In this document: positions 51,949 to 62,400 of the stretch, in pieces
Numbering within the stretch: position 1 is the first letter of the stretch
Layout of the letters: each line of letters begins with the position of its first letter
Source of the DNA: Bog-950 sp964631835
GTDB taxonomy: Bacteria > Bacteroidota > Bacteroidia > Chitinophagales > LD1
Assembly (NCBI GenBank): GCA_964631835.1
Contig: CAZWAD010000010.1
Location: forward strand, 58,772-122,771
Direction: 5' to 3'
DNA length: 64,000 nt
Position numbers and translations under genes: made by a program
Notes under the pieces: model-generated
The model's database searches: none
What the model saw: the letters and a program-made list of their open reading frames with translations, nothing else
Told to the model about the DNA's origin: nothing

Positions 51949-53310
51949 GTGGCAAAACCCCGAAATGTGATTTTAATTGTAGCGGACAGCCTCCGTTACG
52001 ATTCAGTATACCGTGAAAACGGCCCCGGAGTTCCTTATCTCGAAAATCATGCTATTCAATTTACCAATGCCCGCTCTTCGGGTTGCTGGACGCTACCGGC
52101 TACAAGCAGCATGTTTACAGGTTTATTGCCTCATGAACATGGTGCCACCTCGCAAAGCCGCTGGCTCAATGAAAAAATTCCAACACTATCCGAAAAATTA
52201 AAAACTGCCGGTTACAGGCCTTTGCAGGTTACTGCTAACATGGTTACCACTGATATTTTTAATGTAGGAAAAGGTTTTGACGAAACACATAAAACCTGGC
52301 GCTTTGTAAAATCAAAACATAACTGGCTACTGCGAACCGTGTTGGCGTTGAACCGTCCGCGTATCCGCAGAATGGTTTTAAAACCCAAGGATGTAGTGTT
52401 TGACAAACTGAGCGAGGATTTGCGCCAGGGAATTATTTATGCGCAGAAAACTTCGCATGATTCTTTTGCTAGGGCGAAAAAAATGATAGAAGAAAATAAT
52501 GCGAAGGGTCAGGGGGTTTTTATGTTCATCAACCTCATGGAAACTCACTATCCGTATCACATCGCAGATACTTTCACACTGATGAACAAAACACTGCTTG
52601 GAAAAATTCACGAGTGGCAGATTCTGTTTCATTACCTTTCTCAAACATTCCTGAAAAAAGATAACAGTTTTATTACACAAGTTGATTTGGATTTGCTTCG
52701 CGCCAAACAACAACTGGCATGGAAATTAATCCGCGATGACGTGGACAATTTTTGCCGCGAAATGCACGAGGGCAAAGACAATCTCGTTGTTTTCTGCAGC
52801 GACCACGGAGACAACTTTGGCGACCAGGGCTGGCAGTACCACTTCAGCAATGTTACCGATGGCGGAAACCGTGTCCCGGTTTTCTGGCTTCAACATGAAG
52901 AAGGCAAATCGGAAACAAAAACTCATAACGTAACATCACGGTTTATGCATTATGATATTCTTCGTTCCGTTGGTTTGAGTGGTGAAGATAAAACCATGAT
53001 GTCAGAAACCGATAACAACCTTCCGGTGCTTCAGAGTTTTTGGTACGATAACGAAGGGCATACCATGGACAAATACAAATACAACCAAACGGCATTTATT
53101 CATGGCGAAAAAAGATTTGTTCTTCGCGCTGGCAACTGGATGTACGCCCCGGTAGGCAATAATGGAAAAGAAGCAACGTTTGAGTTTGTAGAGAGGGGGT
53201 TTAATCCTGTGGAGGAATTGAATTTAACTTCAAAAAGAAAGAAATATATGGAAAATTCGTTAAAAGAATTCTCAATCTTCTCTGACAAGGTAATGAAGAA
53301 AGGGAAATGA
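51949..53310 (+). CDS. Sulfatase-like hydrolase with Thr instead of the formylglycine Cys
   Basis: A 453-residue alkaline-phosphatase-superfamily protein without a clear signal peptide. The start is GTG at 51949. The metal-binding regions are present: VADSLR at residues 11-16, and SDHGDNFGDQGWQYH. The active-site motif reads CWTLPATSSMFTG, i.e. T-L-P-A-T instead of the sulfatase C/S-x-P-x-R that is converted to formylglycine. This Thr-type motif is known from phosphoesterase-like members, so a phosphodiesterase or phosphotransferase activity is more likely than sulfatase. Array 3 lies just upstream. Confidence 0.8.
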   Translation: MAKPRNVILIVADSLRYDSVYRENGPGVPYLENHAIQFTNARSSGCWTLPATSSMFTGLLPHEHGATSQSRWLNEKIPTLSEKLKTAGYRPLQVTANMVTTDIFNVGKGFDETHKTWRFVKSKHNWLLRTVLALNRPRIRRMVLKPKDVVFDKLSEDLRQGIIYAQKTSHDSFARAKKMIEENNAKGQGVFMFINLMETHYPYHIADTFTLMNKTLLGKIHEWQILFHYLSQTFLKKDNSFITQVDLDLLRAKQQLAWKLIRDDVDNFCREMHEGKDNLVVFCSDHGDNFGDQGWQYHFSNVTDGGNRVPVFWLQHEEGKSETKTHNVTSRFMHYDILRSVGLSGEDKTMMSETDNNLPVLQSFWYDNEGHTMDKYKYNQTAFIHGEKRFVLRAGNWMYAPVGNNGKEATFEFVERGFNPVEELNLTSKRKKYMENSLKEFSIFSDKVMKKGK

Positions 53311-53372
53311 AAAAATAGTATTTACTTTGTATTCACAAAGGTGAGTATCAACGAAAAATAAAACTGAGTGAT

Positions 53373-53711
53373 ATGGATATTTTGATTCTGGTAATTCTTA
53401 GCTGGCAACTTCACAGAATGGCTATTGCTAAAGGAGTTTCTCCCTGGCCCTATGTAGTAAATTTTGTAAGTCTTTTTCTTGGCACTATGCTGTTGTTTGT
53501 TACTACGGCTTTCCTCATTACCGGTGTAAAGACCGACCTGGAAGAATGGGGGAAATTGGTTTTGCCGTTTACGCCTTTCATCTTGCTTTTTCAGATTGCG
53601 CTCTTTATTTTCTTCCGTAAAAAAATTTCCCGACTTGCCGATTATAAAGAAGCTGATGATTCCGGTACTCCTCCGTCAAGCAACAAGAAAGACCTCTCCT
53701 ATTTCAGGTAG
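53373..53711 (+). CDS. Small membrane protein of unknown function
   Basis: A 112-residue protein with two or three membrane segments: one possible at residues 1-12, then FVSLFLGTMLLFVTTAFLIT at about 30-50 and LPFTPFILLFQIALFIFF at about 65-85. A short hydrophilic and charged C-terminal tail follows. I recognise no family. It lies between the sulfatase-like gene and the FAD oxidoreductase gene on the same strand with separate spacers, so co-transcription is possible but not shown. Confidence 0.6.
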   Translation: MDILILVILSWQLHRMAIAKGVSPWPYVVNFVSLFLGTMLLFVTTAFLITGVKTDLEEWGKLVLPFTPFILLFQIALFIFFRKKISRLADYKEADDSGTPPSSNKKDLSYFR

Positions 53712-53753
53712 AATCATTTCTTCTTCGGTTTTGTTTAATTCTATTTTCGGCTA

Positions 53754-54803
53754 GTGCTTGATTATATCATCGTTGGTCAGGGTATAGCCGGTTCACTGCT
53801 TTCCTGGTTTCTGTTGAAGTCCGGGAAAAGGATTTTAGTCATTGACCACGCCAATCCTTCATCAGCTTCAAATATTGCTGCAGGAGTTACAAACCCAATT
53901 ACCGGAAGAAAGTTTGTAAAAACATGGCTGGCGGACGAAATCATTCCTTTTGCAGAAGCAACTTACCGGGAATTCGAAACACTGTTTAATGAAAAAATTT
54001 TTTCCGACCTGCCGATTATCAAACTGTTTGATTCAATAAAAGCGCAGAACGACTGGAGTGCACGCTGTGCTTCAAAGGAATACCAAGGTTATCTTAAGAA
54101 CGGTCAGGTAATTTACCTGGATAAGGAAAAAGTAAAAAACGATTTCGGGGCTTTTGAAATAACTGGCGGAACAAAACTTGATGTTCAAAAGTTTATTTCT
54201 CTCTACAGAAATTATTTGCTTAACGAGGGAGCGCTTTTAGAAGAAAAATTTCTATTCAGCAGTTTGCAGGTAAAAGAGGAATTCGTTGCCTATAATAGTT
54301 TGGACTCGCGCAAAATAATTTTCTGTGAAGGAGCGGAAGCAATCCATAACCCCTGGTTCAAATTTCTTCCATTTCAATTGGCAAAGGGAGAATGCCTGTT
54401 TGTTAGAATTCCTGGGTTTTACAACGATAAAGCAATTATCGGTGAGGTAATTATTCTACCTACATCAGAAGAAAACATCTTTTATATCGGAGCTACTCAC
54501 GACTGGAGTTTTGATGACGAAAAGCCAAGCGTGAGAGGGAAAAACGAATTGCTCGGAAACATGTCGGCAATCATTAAAAGTAAATTTGAAGTTACAGAGC
54601 ATAAAGCCGCTATTCGTCCAACTGTAAAAGACAGAAGACCTTTTATAGGCTTTCATCCTGATTTTTCGAATATCGGAATCTTCAACGGCATGGGGACAAA
54701 AGGGATTTCGCTCGCTCCCTTTTTTGCAAAACTTTTTGCTGATAGTCTTCTGGCGAAGAAAGGAGTGATGAATGAAGTTGACATCAAACGATTTCTTTTA
54801 TAA
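53754..54803 (+). CDS. FAD-dependent oxidoreductase (DAO family)
   Basis: A 349-residue flavoprotein of the D-amino-acid-oxidase/glycine-oxidase type, which oxidises amines or amino acids. The FAD motif GQGIAGSLLSWFLL begins at residue 8, followed by NIAAGVTNPITGRKF and the C-terminal IRPTVKDRRPFIGFHPD, with GIFNGMGTKG as FAD contact. The start is GTG at 53754. The biotin-carrier gene begins ten bases after its stop on the same strand. The substrate is not known. Confidence 0.82.
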   Translation: MLDYIIVGQGIAGSLLSWFLLKSGKRILVIDHANPSSASNIAAGVTNPITGRKFVKTWLADEIIPFAEATYREFETLFNEKIFSDLPIIKLFDSIKAQNDWSARCASKEYQGYLKNGQVIYLDKEKVKNDFGAFEITGGTKLDVQKFISLYRNYLLNEGALLEEKFLFSSLQVKEEFVAYNSLDSRKIIFCEGAEAIHNPWFKFLPFQLAKGECLFVRIPGFYNDKAIIGEVIILPTSEENIFYIGATHDWSFDDEKPSVRGKNELLGNMSAIIKSKFEVTEHKAAIRPTVKDRRPFIGFHPDFSNIGIFNGMGTKGISLAPFFAKLFADSLLAKKGVMNEVDIKRFLL

Positions 54804-54812
54804 TCTTGGCGT

Positions 54813-55301
54813 ATGATAAAGGTAACAGTTAACGGGAAGAATGAATTTACTGTAGAAGGAAACTCGCTCAACGGAAAACCTGTTGATTGGGATATGATTG
54901 AGATTCGCGGGTACACTTTTCACATTATCAGTAACAATAAAAGTTACAATGCCACTCTGGTAAGTTTTAATGCAGAAGAGAAAATCATGACCTTGAATGT
55001 AAACGGAAATGATTATGAGGTTTCCATTAAGGACAAAACCGATTTACTGCTTCAGCAGCTTGGTATCAATTCAAAATCTTCTTCTTCGGTCCAATCGATA
55101 AAAGCTCCTATGCCCGGTCTTATAATCTCTGTTTCAGTAAAGGCTGGTGATGAAGTAAAAAAAGGTGATTTGCTGCTTATTCTTGAAGCCATGAAAATGG
55201 AAAATGCAATTAAATCGCCCCGTGATGGAAAAATCAGGCAGGTCAATATTGAACTGAAGCAACCAGTGGAAAAAAACCAAACACTTATTGAGTTTGAATA
55301 G
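54813..55301 (+). CDS. Biotin/lipoyl-domain carrier protein (biotin carboxyl carrier type)
   Basis: A 162-residue protein with a C-terminal biotinyl domain; the biotin is attached to Lys128 in LEAMKMENAI, the standard AMKM motif. The N-terminal 80 residues are a separate small beta-rich part (KVTVNGKNEFTVEG), as in the BCCP subunit of acyl-CoA carboxylases of Bacteroidota. No carboxylase subunit is in the window, so the partners must be encoded elsewhere. It converges with glpD with no gap between the stop codons (55301/55302). Confidence 0.88.
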   Translation: MIKVTVNGKNEFTVEGNSLNGKPVDWDMIEIRGYTFHIISNNKSYNATLVSFNAEEKIMTLNVNGNDYEVSIKDKTDLLLQQLGINSKSSSSVQSIKAPMPGLIISVSVKAGDEVKKGDLLLILEAMKMENAIKSPRDGKIRQVNIELKQPVEKNQTLIEFE

Positions 55302-56942
55302 TCAACTGAAAGTGACTGCAGATTTATATTCCTCCAGAACACTAACCAAGTCCTTTTCCGTAAAGTCCTCGTCAAGTTGAAATTGCGCTGACAGTAACCG
55401 GTCTAAATATCCAATTTGTTTTTCTGAACTTTCCCGGTCAAAAAATATCTTTCCTGTCCTACGGGTTAAAAAGTCGCTGAGGTGTAAAATCATTTCATGC
55501 TCTGAACAATAAAGCAACTCAGCCGCAACATACAGTTCTTTACCTGTTTCTGCTTTCAGGCGCAGAGTGTTATAGTTTTCAATCACTTTTGAGGTATTGG
55601 TCCCATATCTGAAAAACCACTCATTCATTACATCCGGTGGAATGGAGTGATAAGCGCATTCTGACAGGAAACTTTCCAATTGTTTTTTAAACGCGGCTTC
55701 ATTTTCAAATTCACCACCGCTCAGCCTGAAAGTTTTCGTTTTACATTTTCCAAACTTCTTTTCCAGTTTTCCGGCTACTAAATCAACTATTTTCTCTGCC
55801 ATTAACCTGTAACCGGTTAGTTTTCCCCCTGCAATTGAAATCAACCCCGAATCAGAAATCATAATTTCGTCCTTACGTGAAAGTTCGGAGGCAGATTTGC
55901 CTTCCTCAAATATGAGTGGACGTAACCCTGCCCAGCTTGACTCAATATCTTCAAGTTTCAAATTCACCTCAGGAAACATATCGTTTACTGCCCTCAAAAG
56001 ATATTCAGCATCTTCTTTAGAGCATTGTGGCGAATCAAGATTTTGATTGTAAACCGTATCGGTAGTTCCTACATATGTAACATTATTGCGTGGAACAGCA
56101 AAAATCATTCTGCCATCACCCGTATCGAAATATGCCGCCTGCTTAACCGGCAATTTTTTGTACGGAAAAACAATGTGAACTCCTTTAGTAAGCTGCAGCC
56201 GTTTTCCTTTTAAGGAATTATCTTTCTTTCGAAGCAAATCAACCCATGGACCACAGGCGTTTACAATAACCTTTGATTTAATTTCAAATTCATTGCCCTT
56301 AGCTTTATCAAAAACCTTTACACCGGTAACTTTTCCCGCCTGGTTGTATGTCAATATTTTTGCCTCAGCATAATTAAGCAGTAAAGTCCCATTCGCAAAA
56401 GCAGATTTTGCATTTTCAATGACCAATCTTGAGTCATCGGTCCGGTATTCAAAATACAACCCACCTCCAACCAGCTTATCGAAATCAAGAAGCGGTTCTG
56501 CCTTCAGCGTAGAGTGCCTGTCAAGCATTTTTCTTTGCTCGCTCTTTTTTACTCCTGCCAGTAAGTCATAAACTAATAAACCAAGCGAGGAAGAAGATTT
56601 TCCAAGCGAACCGTTTTTTACAATCGGCAGCAGCATTTTTTCGGGGATTACAATATGCCGGGCATTGCGGTGAACTACTGCACGCTCAGTCCCCACATTA
56701 TGAACGAGTTTGAACTCCAATTGTTTGAGATATCGGAGCCCTCCGTGAATTAACTTTGTGGAACGGGAGCTTGTTCCTGATGCAAAATCGCTTTTCTCAA
56801 TCAGCGCAACTTTCATACCTCGAAGCGAAGCATCTAAAGCAATTCCGCAACCAGTGATTCCACCACCAATTACCAGCAAGTCGAAAGTTCGGGAGCTAAG
56901 CTGCTCAATGAAATTTTTGCGGTACCGGCTGGAGAAATTCAT
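55302..56942 (-). CDS. glpD: Glycerol-3-phosphate dehydrogenase (FAD-type)
   Basis: Oxidises glycerol-3-phosphate to dihydroxyacetone phosphate at the membrane and feeds electrons into the quinone pool. The protein has about 546 residues when started at the ATG at 56942 (preferred over a TTG three codons upstream). The FAD motif LVIGGGITGCGIALDASLRG is near the N-terminus, then FASGTSSRSTKLIHGGLRYL, the GlpD-specific part. The C-terminal DAO-C-like helical region is present. No glycerol kinase or uptake gene is next to it. Confidence 0.93.
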   Translation of the reverse strand: MNFSSRYRKNFIEQLSSRTFDLLVIGGGITGCGIALDASLRGMKVALIEKSDFASGTSSRSTKLIHGGLRYLKQLEFKLVHNVGTERAVVHRNARHIVIPEKMLLPIVKNGSLGKSSSSLGLLVYDLLAGVKKSEQRKMLDRHSTLKAEPLLDFDKLVGGGLYFEYRTDDSRLVIENAKSAFANGTLLLNYAEAKILTYNQAGKVTGVKVFDKAKGNEFEIKSKVIVNACGPWVDLLRKKDNSLKGKRLQLTKGVHIVFPYKKLPVKQAAYFDTGDGRMIFAVPRNNVTYVGTTDTVYNQNLDSPQCSKEDAEYLLRAVNDMFPEVNLKLEDIESSWAGLRPLIFEEGKSASELSRKDEIMISDSGLISIAGGKLTGYRLMAEKIVDLVAGKLEKKFGKCKTKTFRLSGGEFENEAAFKKQLESFLSECAYHSIPPDVMNEWFFRYGTNTSKVIENYNTLRLKAETGKELYVAAELLYCSEHEMILHLSDFLTRRTGKIFFDRESSEKQIGYLDRLLSAQFQLDEDFTEKDLVSVLEEYKSAVTFS

Positions 56943-56994
56943 CAGGAGCAAAAATATTTAAACCCTTTAAACGCAAGGGAAAGACAAAAGGCCC

Positions 56995-57028
56995 GAAATA
57001 AAAATCCCGCCAATAACACTGGCGGGAT
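56995..57028 (-). terminator. Rho-independent terminator of the ArsR-type gene
   Basis: Stem ATCCCGCCA / TGGCGGGAT with a 7-base loop. On the minus strand it is followed by TTTTATTTC, about 25 bases after the stop of the regulator. Confidence 0.85.
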
Positions 57029-57053
57029 AAGAGAATTTACCCAGACTTCAGGC

Positions 57054-57413
57054 CTACCCTTTTTGAGCCAGCGACTGAATGATTTCGTTAACCTGTGCAA
57101 GTCTTTTTTTATTTACTGAGTAGTAAATAAACTTTCCATCGCGCCTTGTTTTTACGATTTCGGCTCTCCGCAAAATAGCTAAATGCTGCGAAGCGACTGA
57201 CTGTTCAATATCCAGCTTTTCATAAATGTCGGTAACCGGCATTTCCTTCCTGCTTTCAATCAAAACCAGTATCTCTTTACGGAGTTTGTGATTAACAGCC
57301 CTTAAAGTTAAAACAGCTCTCCGCAGTATTCCGTAGTCAAGTTTAATCAGTTCTTTGCTGTTGTCTTTAGCAATAACCAGTACGTCTTTTGTTATTTTGT
57401 TTTTTGCCGTCAT
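57054..57413 (-). CDS. ArsR-family winged-helix transcriptional regulator
   Basis: A 119-residue DNA-binding protein. The winged helix is at about residues 30-95, with VTDIYEKLDIEQSVASQHLA as the recognition helix region and KTRRDGKFIYYSVN as the wing. It has no cysteine at all, so it is unlikely to be a classical metal sensor of the ArsR family. The ATG at 57413 was chosen because the longer frame starts with TTG. It ends with its own terminator. Its target is not evident from the neighbours. Confidence 0.85.
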   Translation of the reverse strand: MTAKNKITKDVLVIAKDNSKELIKLDYGILRRAVLTLRAVNHKLRKEILVLIESRKEMPVTDIYEKLDIEQSVASQHLAILRRAEIVKTRRDGKFIYYSVNKKRLAQVNEIIQSLAQKG

Positions 57414-57508
57414 ATGATTGTATTTAGAGTGCTCAATATACAAAAAATATACACAACGAAGAAAAAAAGACTATGAATCGTGTTATTTACAATGAACCTG
57501 TTGTTAAC

Positions 57509-58186
57509 TTACCGAAGGGTTTTATGTAAAAACTCTTTCAGGTAAAATGGTTGATAGTACGCTGTGTTTTCAAATTCCTTCATCGAAAATTTTTCATCCG
57601 AAACATTTGTCATCCATTTTGCGCTGCATTCTATTCCATCAATAAAGCGGATATTGGATGATGTAAAAATGTTCCGGCATTTATATGCCCCGCTGCCTCC
57701 GGCAATAATTTTATTTAATGATGAAAGCCTTTCTTCCCATTGTTTGTTAACGGTAAAGCAACCAGTGGCAACTGCTTCATTTCCTGATGCATGGAATACC
57801 GCGGCATAAACATCCGTTCGTCCGGCATCAATTACCGGCATATAATATGCTGTTTCTTCCTTTGCCGATTGTTTTATTGCCTGCGCCAATGCAAGAAGCG
57901 GGGGAACAGATATCAAAGGTTTGTTTAAAGCATAGCAAAGGCCTTTTGCTACAGAAACACCTATGCGCAAGCCGGTGTATGAGCCGGGTCCTGCGCTTAC
58001 GGCAACCGCGTTTATTTCCTGAAGCCGTAAACTGTTTTTGTGCAGCAGATCGTTGAGCATGACGGTAAGCAGCCGGGCGTGTGAATTTTTCTGTGTGTTT
58101 TCGGTGTAGTCAATCCATTCACCGTCTTTTGCCAGGCAAACGGAGCATACCGGAGATGATGTTTCGATATTCAGAATAAGCCCCAC
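57509..58186 (-). CDS. tsaB: tRNA threonylcarbamoyladenosine biosynthesis protein TsaB
   Basis: TsaB is the non-catalytic partner of TsaD in making the t6A37 modification of tRNAs reading ANN codons. The 225-residue protein has the actin-like ATPase fold start LNIETSSPVCSVCLAKDG and the diagnostic GPGSYTGLRIGVSVAKGLCY at about residues 67-86. The start is GTG at 58186. It follows the M28 peptidase gene by three bases and is co-transcribed. It is normal in size and intact. Confidence 0.92.
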   Translation of the reverse strand: MGLILNIETSSPVCSVCLAKDGEWIDYTENTQKNSHARLLTVMLNDLLHKNSLRLQEINAVAVSAGPGSYTGLRIGVSVAKGLCYALNKPLISVPPLLALAQAIKQSAKEETAYYMPVIDAGRTDVYAAVFHASGNEAVATGCFTVNKQWEERLSSLNKIIAGGSGAYKCRNIFTSSNIRFIDGIECSAKWMTNVSDEKFSMKEFENTAYYQPFYLKEFLHKTLR

Positions 58187-58189
58187 CGG

Positions 58190-59428
58190 TTAAAACTGGA
58201 TTTCCTTTTCGAGCACCTCGTTTCCTCTTTTTACTTTTACTTTTGTGGTATCGCCTTTTTTGAATTGGGAGAGCGCTTTCATGTAACTCATCATATCGGT
58301 CACTTTATTTTCGCCTAATTGAATAACTATATCTCCGTCTTTAAGCCCGGCTTTGGCAGCGGCTCTTCCTTCGGTTACAGCATCCATGCGCATTCCTTCG
58401 CCTTCGAAAGTATAGTCGGGCATTACGCCCAGCGTAACAGTAAACTTGGGCGTATCTTTATTGTCTTCATCTTTTGTTTTGGTGAAAGGCATTTTTGGTT
58501 TTTCATTTAATATAGAAACTAATTGGGTTACGTATCGGATAATGCTTTCCATGCCCTGATAGTTGATTTTGTTTTCGTCATCAGTGGGTTTGTGGTAATC
58601 TTTGTGCTGCCCGCTGAAAAAATGAAGAACCGGAATATGTTTTAAATAGAAAGAAGTATGGTCCGAAGGGCCGATACCGCTTTCGGTAGTCTTTATTTGA
58701 AACGGTGAAGCGATTTTGTTCATGGCTTGGTTCCATACCGGTGATGTTCCAACCCCGTTAATTACCAATTTATTGGAGTCAACCCGCCCTACCATATCGA
58801 AGTTGAGCATGTAGTTGGTTTTGGCTGAATCTAGATAGGGATGTTCGGTAAACCATTTGGAGCCATATAAGCCCAGTTCTTCACCGCTGAAAGCAACAAA
58901 GAGGTAGTTGTTGTTTTTAAATGCCGGTGAATGGGTTGATGAGTCGGCAATTATTTTTGCCAGTTCAATAATAGCTGCCACCCCGCTGGCGTTGTCATCG
59001 GCACCGTTATGAATAACCGGTTCACCGCGGTAGGCAGAATGCGCTGCCATTCCAAAGCCGAGGTGGTCGTAATGGGCTCCTAAAATAACGGTATGTTTTG
59101 CGCGGTTGTTGATATAAGCCCGCACATTTTTGCCTTTAATAAAGGTATGGGTGCTGTCGGGTTTTGTTTTGTAGCGGAATGCCTGCAGGTATTTTTTTTG
59201 GCGAAAGTTTCCGCGGGGATTTTTGATGCCGTATTTTTTAAACTGCTCTATAATATATGACGCAGCCCGGCTTTCGTCAATGCTGCCGGTCATTCGCCCG
59301 TGAAGGCTGTCGGAAGCAAGGTAAGTAATATGGTTTTTTAAATCAGCGGTGAGCTGCGCACCGGTATGTGCCGAAATTATAATAAGGGCTGTAATAAATA
59401 TGAAGCGAAGCTCTTTTTTCGGTTTCAT
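58190..59428 (-). CDS. M28-family zinc aminopeptidase with PDZ domain
   Basis: A 412-residue exported peptidase (signal peptide FIFITALIIISAHTGA). Zinc-binding M28 motifs are LGAHYDHLGFG, HNGADDNASGVAAIIELAK, FSGEELGLYGSKWF and FDMVGR, with a final His in SDHTSFYLKHIPVLHFFSG. A C-terminal PDZ domain (about residues 320-412: GRAAAKAGLKDGDIVIQLGE) suggests regulated or scaffolded activity. It should cleave N-terminal amino acids from peptides outside the cytoplasm. It lies upstream of tsaB in one operon, an order I would not expect from function alone. Confidence 0.9.
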   Translation of the reverse strand: MKPKKELRFIFITALIIISAHTGAQLTADLKNHITYLASDSLHGRMTGSIDESRAASYIIEQFKKYGIKNPRGNFRQKKYLQAFRYKTKPDSTHTFIKGKNVRAYINNRAKHTVILGAHYDHLGFGMAAHSAYRGEPVIHNGADDNASGVAAIIELAKIIADSSTHSPAFKNNNYLFVAFSGEELGLYGSKWFTEHPYLDSAKTNYMLNFDMVGRVDSNKLVINGVGTSPVWNQAMNKIASPFQIKTTESGIGPSDHTSFYLKHIPVLHFFSGQHKDYHKPTDDENKINYQGMESIIRYVTQLVSILNEKPKMPFTKTKDEDNKDTPKFTVTLGVMPDYTFEGEGMRMDAVTEGRAAAKAGLKDGDIVIQLGENKVTDMMSYMKALSQFKKGDTTKVKVKRGNEVLEKEIQF

Positions 59429-59482
59429 GGCGGCAAACGTAATAAGAAAGCAGTAATGTAAAACTCAGAATTTAGATGGGGC

Positions 59483-62400
59483 TTATTGCTGAATGGAGTT
59501 TACTACCAGCCGTTCTGTTTTTTCAACACCTGAAGAAACCACCGAAACCACATAGGTTCCCGGAGGTAAGGAGCCTGCCGGAGAAACAAGGATTGCTTGC
59601 TGGTTGATTCCGTTTCCGGAACCAGCGTATTTTGAGTAAAGAACCCTTCCGGTGATATCGTAAATTGTCACTTCTGCTTTTTCAGAAGGACTTGAAATGC
59701 GAACAAAAACATCTCCTTGAGTTGGATTGGGATAAAGCGAAAGCTGAATTTGTTTTCCTGTAACCGTTACAGCAACAATACCTGAATAAGAAAACTGCCC
59801 GTCAAAGTCGGTTTGTTTTAACCTGTAGTACGAAATGCCAGGTAAAGGATTTTCATCAACCCAAACATACCTGAGGAGCGATGTAGAGTTACCGGCCCCG
59901 CCTATGCGGCTCATTTCTGTAAAATTAATTCCATCAACGCTGCGCTCTACGGTAAAGTAGTCGTTGTTTATTTCTATTTCAGTTGTCCAACTTGTTTCTA
60001 CAACATTGTCTTTGGCAAAAGCGTCAAACGAAACCAGTTTAATAGGCAGCGCAGTTCCGCCACTTCCCCCAAAGCCAAAAGGACTGAATGATGAAACGTA
60101 ACCATCGGTTTCTATACTTCCGGTTCCTCCTGTAGCTTGCGAGCACGATGAGCCGCTGACAACCGTTGCCGGTTCCTTTTCCCATTGCCCACCTTTGTAA
60201 TGGGCAATAGTTAAGTATTGACAATCCATAACATCGCTCCAGGCTGCATTTTCCCAGTAAAAGCGGAGCTTTACAGGGTCGGTGGTTACCGTGCGGTCAA
60301 TCATCCAGTAAGAAGAGTTGCTTACCTGAGTAAGTTCACTGCTCAAGGTGGTAACATCTTCGTAACCGGTGCGGAAAAACTCAGCCGAAACTTCGGTAGC
60401 CGTACTGATAAGCCCTGAAATTTTCACCCGGCTCCATAATCCTGATTTACCAATAGGAAAAATAAAATCATCATCACCAACTTTTACCATGGGTCCGTTT
60501 ACGTAGCTGGTGAGTGAGCCGCTGCCTGATGTGGCGTTATCTGATAACTTCAAAATGCTTGTTGAGCTGGTGTTTAATAACCCGTTCGTCAGCATCAGTG
60601 AACCGGATACAATTGTTGCAGCAGCGGGACTCAAACCAAGTGTAACACCTGCCGGATTATTAATGTTAAGCGTATTGAAAGTGGTGGGTTGTGTTCCTCC
60701 GATAATTGAAGCGGTGCTCCCGGTAAAAGCAACAGTGCCGGTTGAAGTAAAAGTTCCTCCGTTCTTTGTCCATCCGGTAGAGTTATTAATAGTAATGGTG
60801 TTCCCTCCGTCATTTAAAGTTCCTGATGATAGAATAAGACCGTAAGCAGTCAGATTATTTCCAAGCGTTGAAGCAGCGCTGCTGGCATAGGTAAATGTTC
60901 CGGTTACAGTCAACGCAACAGAGTTGCTGATTACAGCAGCACCTTGTACCGTTAAATTATTATTGACCGCAACACCACTGGCACATGATTTTGTTCCTGC
61001 ATTATCCAAAATAAGATTGTAATAAGTTGTCGGTTTCACAGTTTGGTCGCTTCCTCCTTTATAGGATACAGTGTTGCCGGTGGCGGTGGCGGTGAGGGTA
61101 ACATTAGCAGATACCGCCCCGCGGAGTTCAAGAGTAGCGTTGGCACCGTTAACAAAGGTTGAGGCAGAAGTGGAAGTAAGGTTTCCATACACAATGGTAG
61201 TTCCGTTGTTGGTTACGGTTGTTCCCGGGTCAATAGTAAAGTGTGTGGCAGACGAAACCGAGCCTACATTAATATTAGAACCCGAAGCAAAAGCAAGAGA
61301 AGTAGTAACCGTTGTAAATCCTTTTTCAAAGTTAACGGTGCAGCCCGAACTGGTTGTAAGCACCGGTGCAGTTGCGCCTCCGAAAGTGAGCGATGGAACG
61401 CTGGTTCCGTTAAAGTTAATGGTTCCGGTGCCGGTAACTGCTACAGTTCCGCTGGCGCTGCCCATGGTTATGGATGTTCCGAAGGTAATAGTGCCGGTGC
61501 TTACGGTAATTACTTCGGTTTCTGAAACGGTATTGCTCATCCAGGTTACATTTCCTGTAATATTCAGAACACCGCTGGTAACTGCAACCCGGGCAATTTT
61601 TGAAGTAGTGGGTCCGGTTCCTGAAAAAACGAGGTTGCCGCTGATATTACAGGTACCTGCATTTACATTCAGCGAATTTGTAATGCTGTTTCCGGCAGGC
61701 TGGTTGAGCGTAGCGTCATTATTTACTGTAAGTGTAACACCCGAATTTATGGTTAGCGTCCGGGGCTGGGCATTACCGTCAATATTCAGGTAGTTAGTGG
61801 TAGTATTTATATTAATTGTGCAGTTTACATCATTTCCGCCCGAAGCTTTTCCAATACGCAGGGTAGGAAACGAAGTAGATGATGAACCACCGATAGCCGC
61901 AGAGGTTCCGTCAAGGATTACCGTATTACTTCCTCCGCTTAATGTTCCTCCGTTGTTAGTCCAGTTTCCGCTTACGGTTATATTTCCGGCTAAAGTTACC
62001 GTAGCGCCTGAATTGATTTGCACATTGCCGAAAGTAATAGCTGCCGTAGGGGTAACTGTTCCGCTGCCGGTAAATACTGTGGTAGTATTTGCGAGAGAAA
62101 TGGCAGTAGTATTATTAGTAAACCCTTTCATGAAGCTAAGAGTAGAGCCGCTTGCGGCAGTAAACACAGGCGCTGCGGAAGAGCCTCCGAAAGTAAATGA
62201 AGGAGCCGTGGTTCCGTTGAAATTAACCGAGCCGGTGCCGGTACAAGTCAAAGTTCCGCTGTTGCTGCCCATAGTTATTGAACTTCCGAAAGTAACGGTA
62301 CCGGTACTTACCGTAATTACTTCGGTAGCTACTTCGCTGTTGCTCATCCAGTTTACCGAACCGGTAACAGATAACGCCCCGCTGGTAACAGTTACCTGCG

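Noticed and set aside
51508..52016. Overlapping reading frames through array 3 that continue into the sulfatase start
   Set aside because: Same artefact of a period that is a multiple of three. Two different frames are open at once, with low-complexity 7-residue repeats.
54813..55301. Complete acyl-CoA carboxylase locus
   Set aside because: Only the biotin carrier is present; neighbours are an FAD oxidoreductase and glpD.
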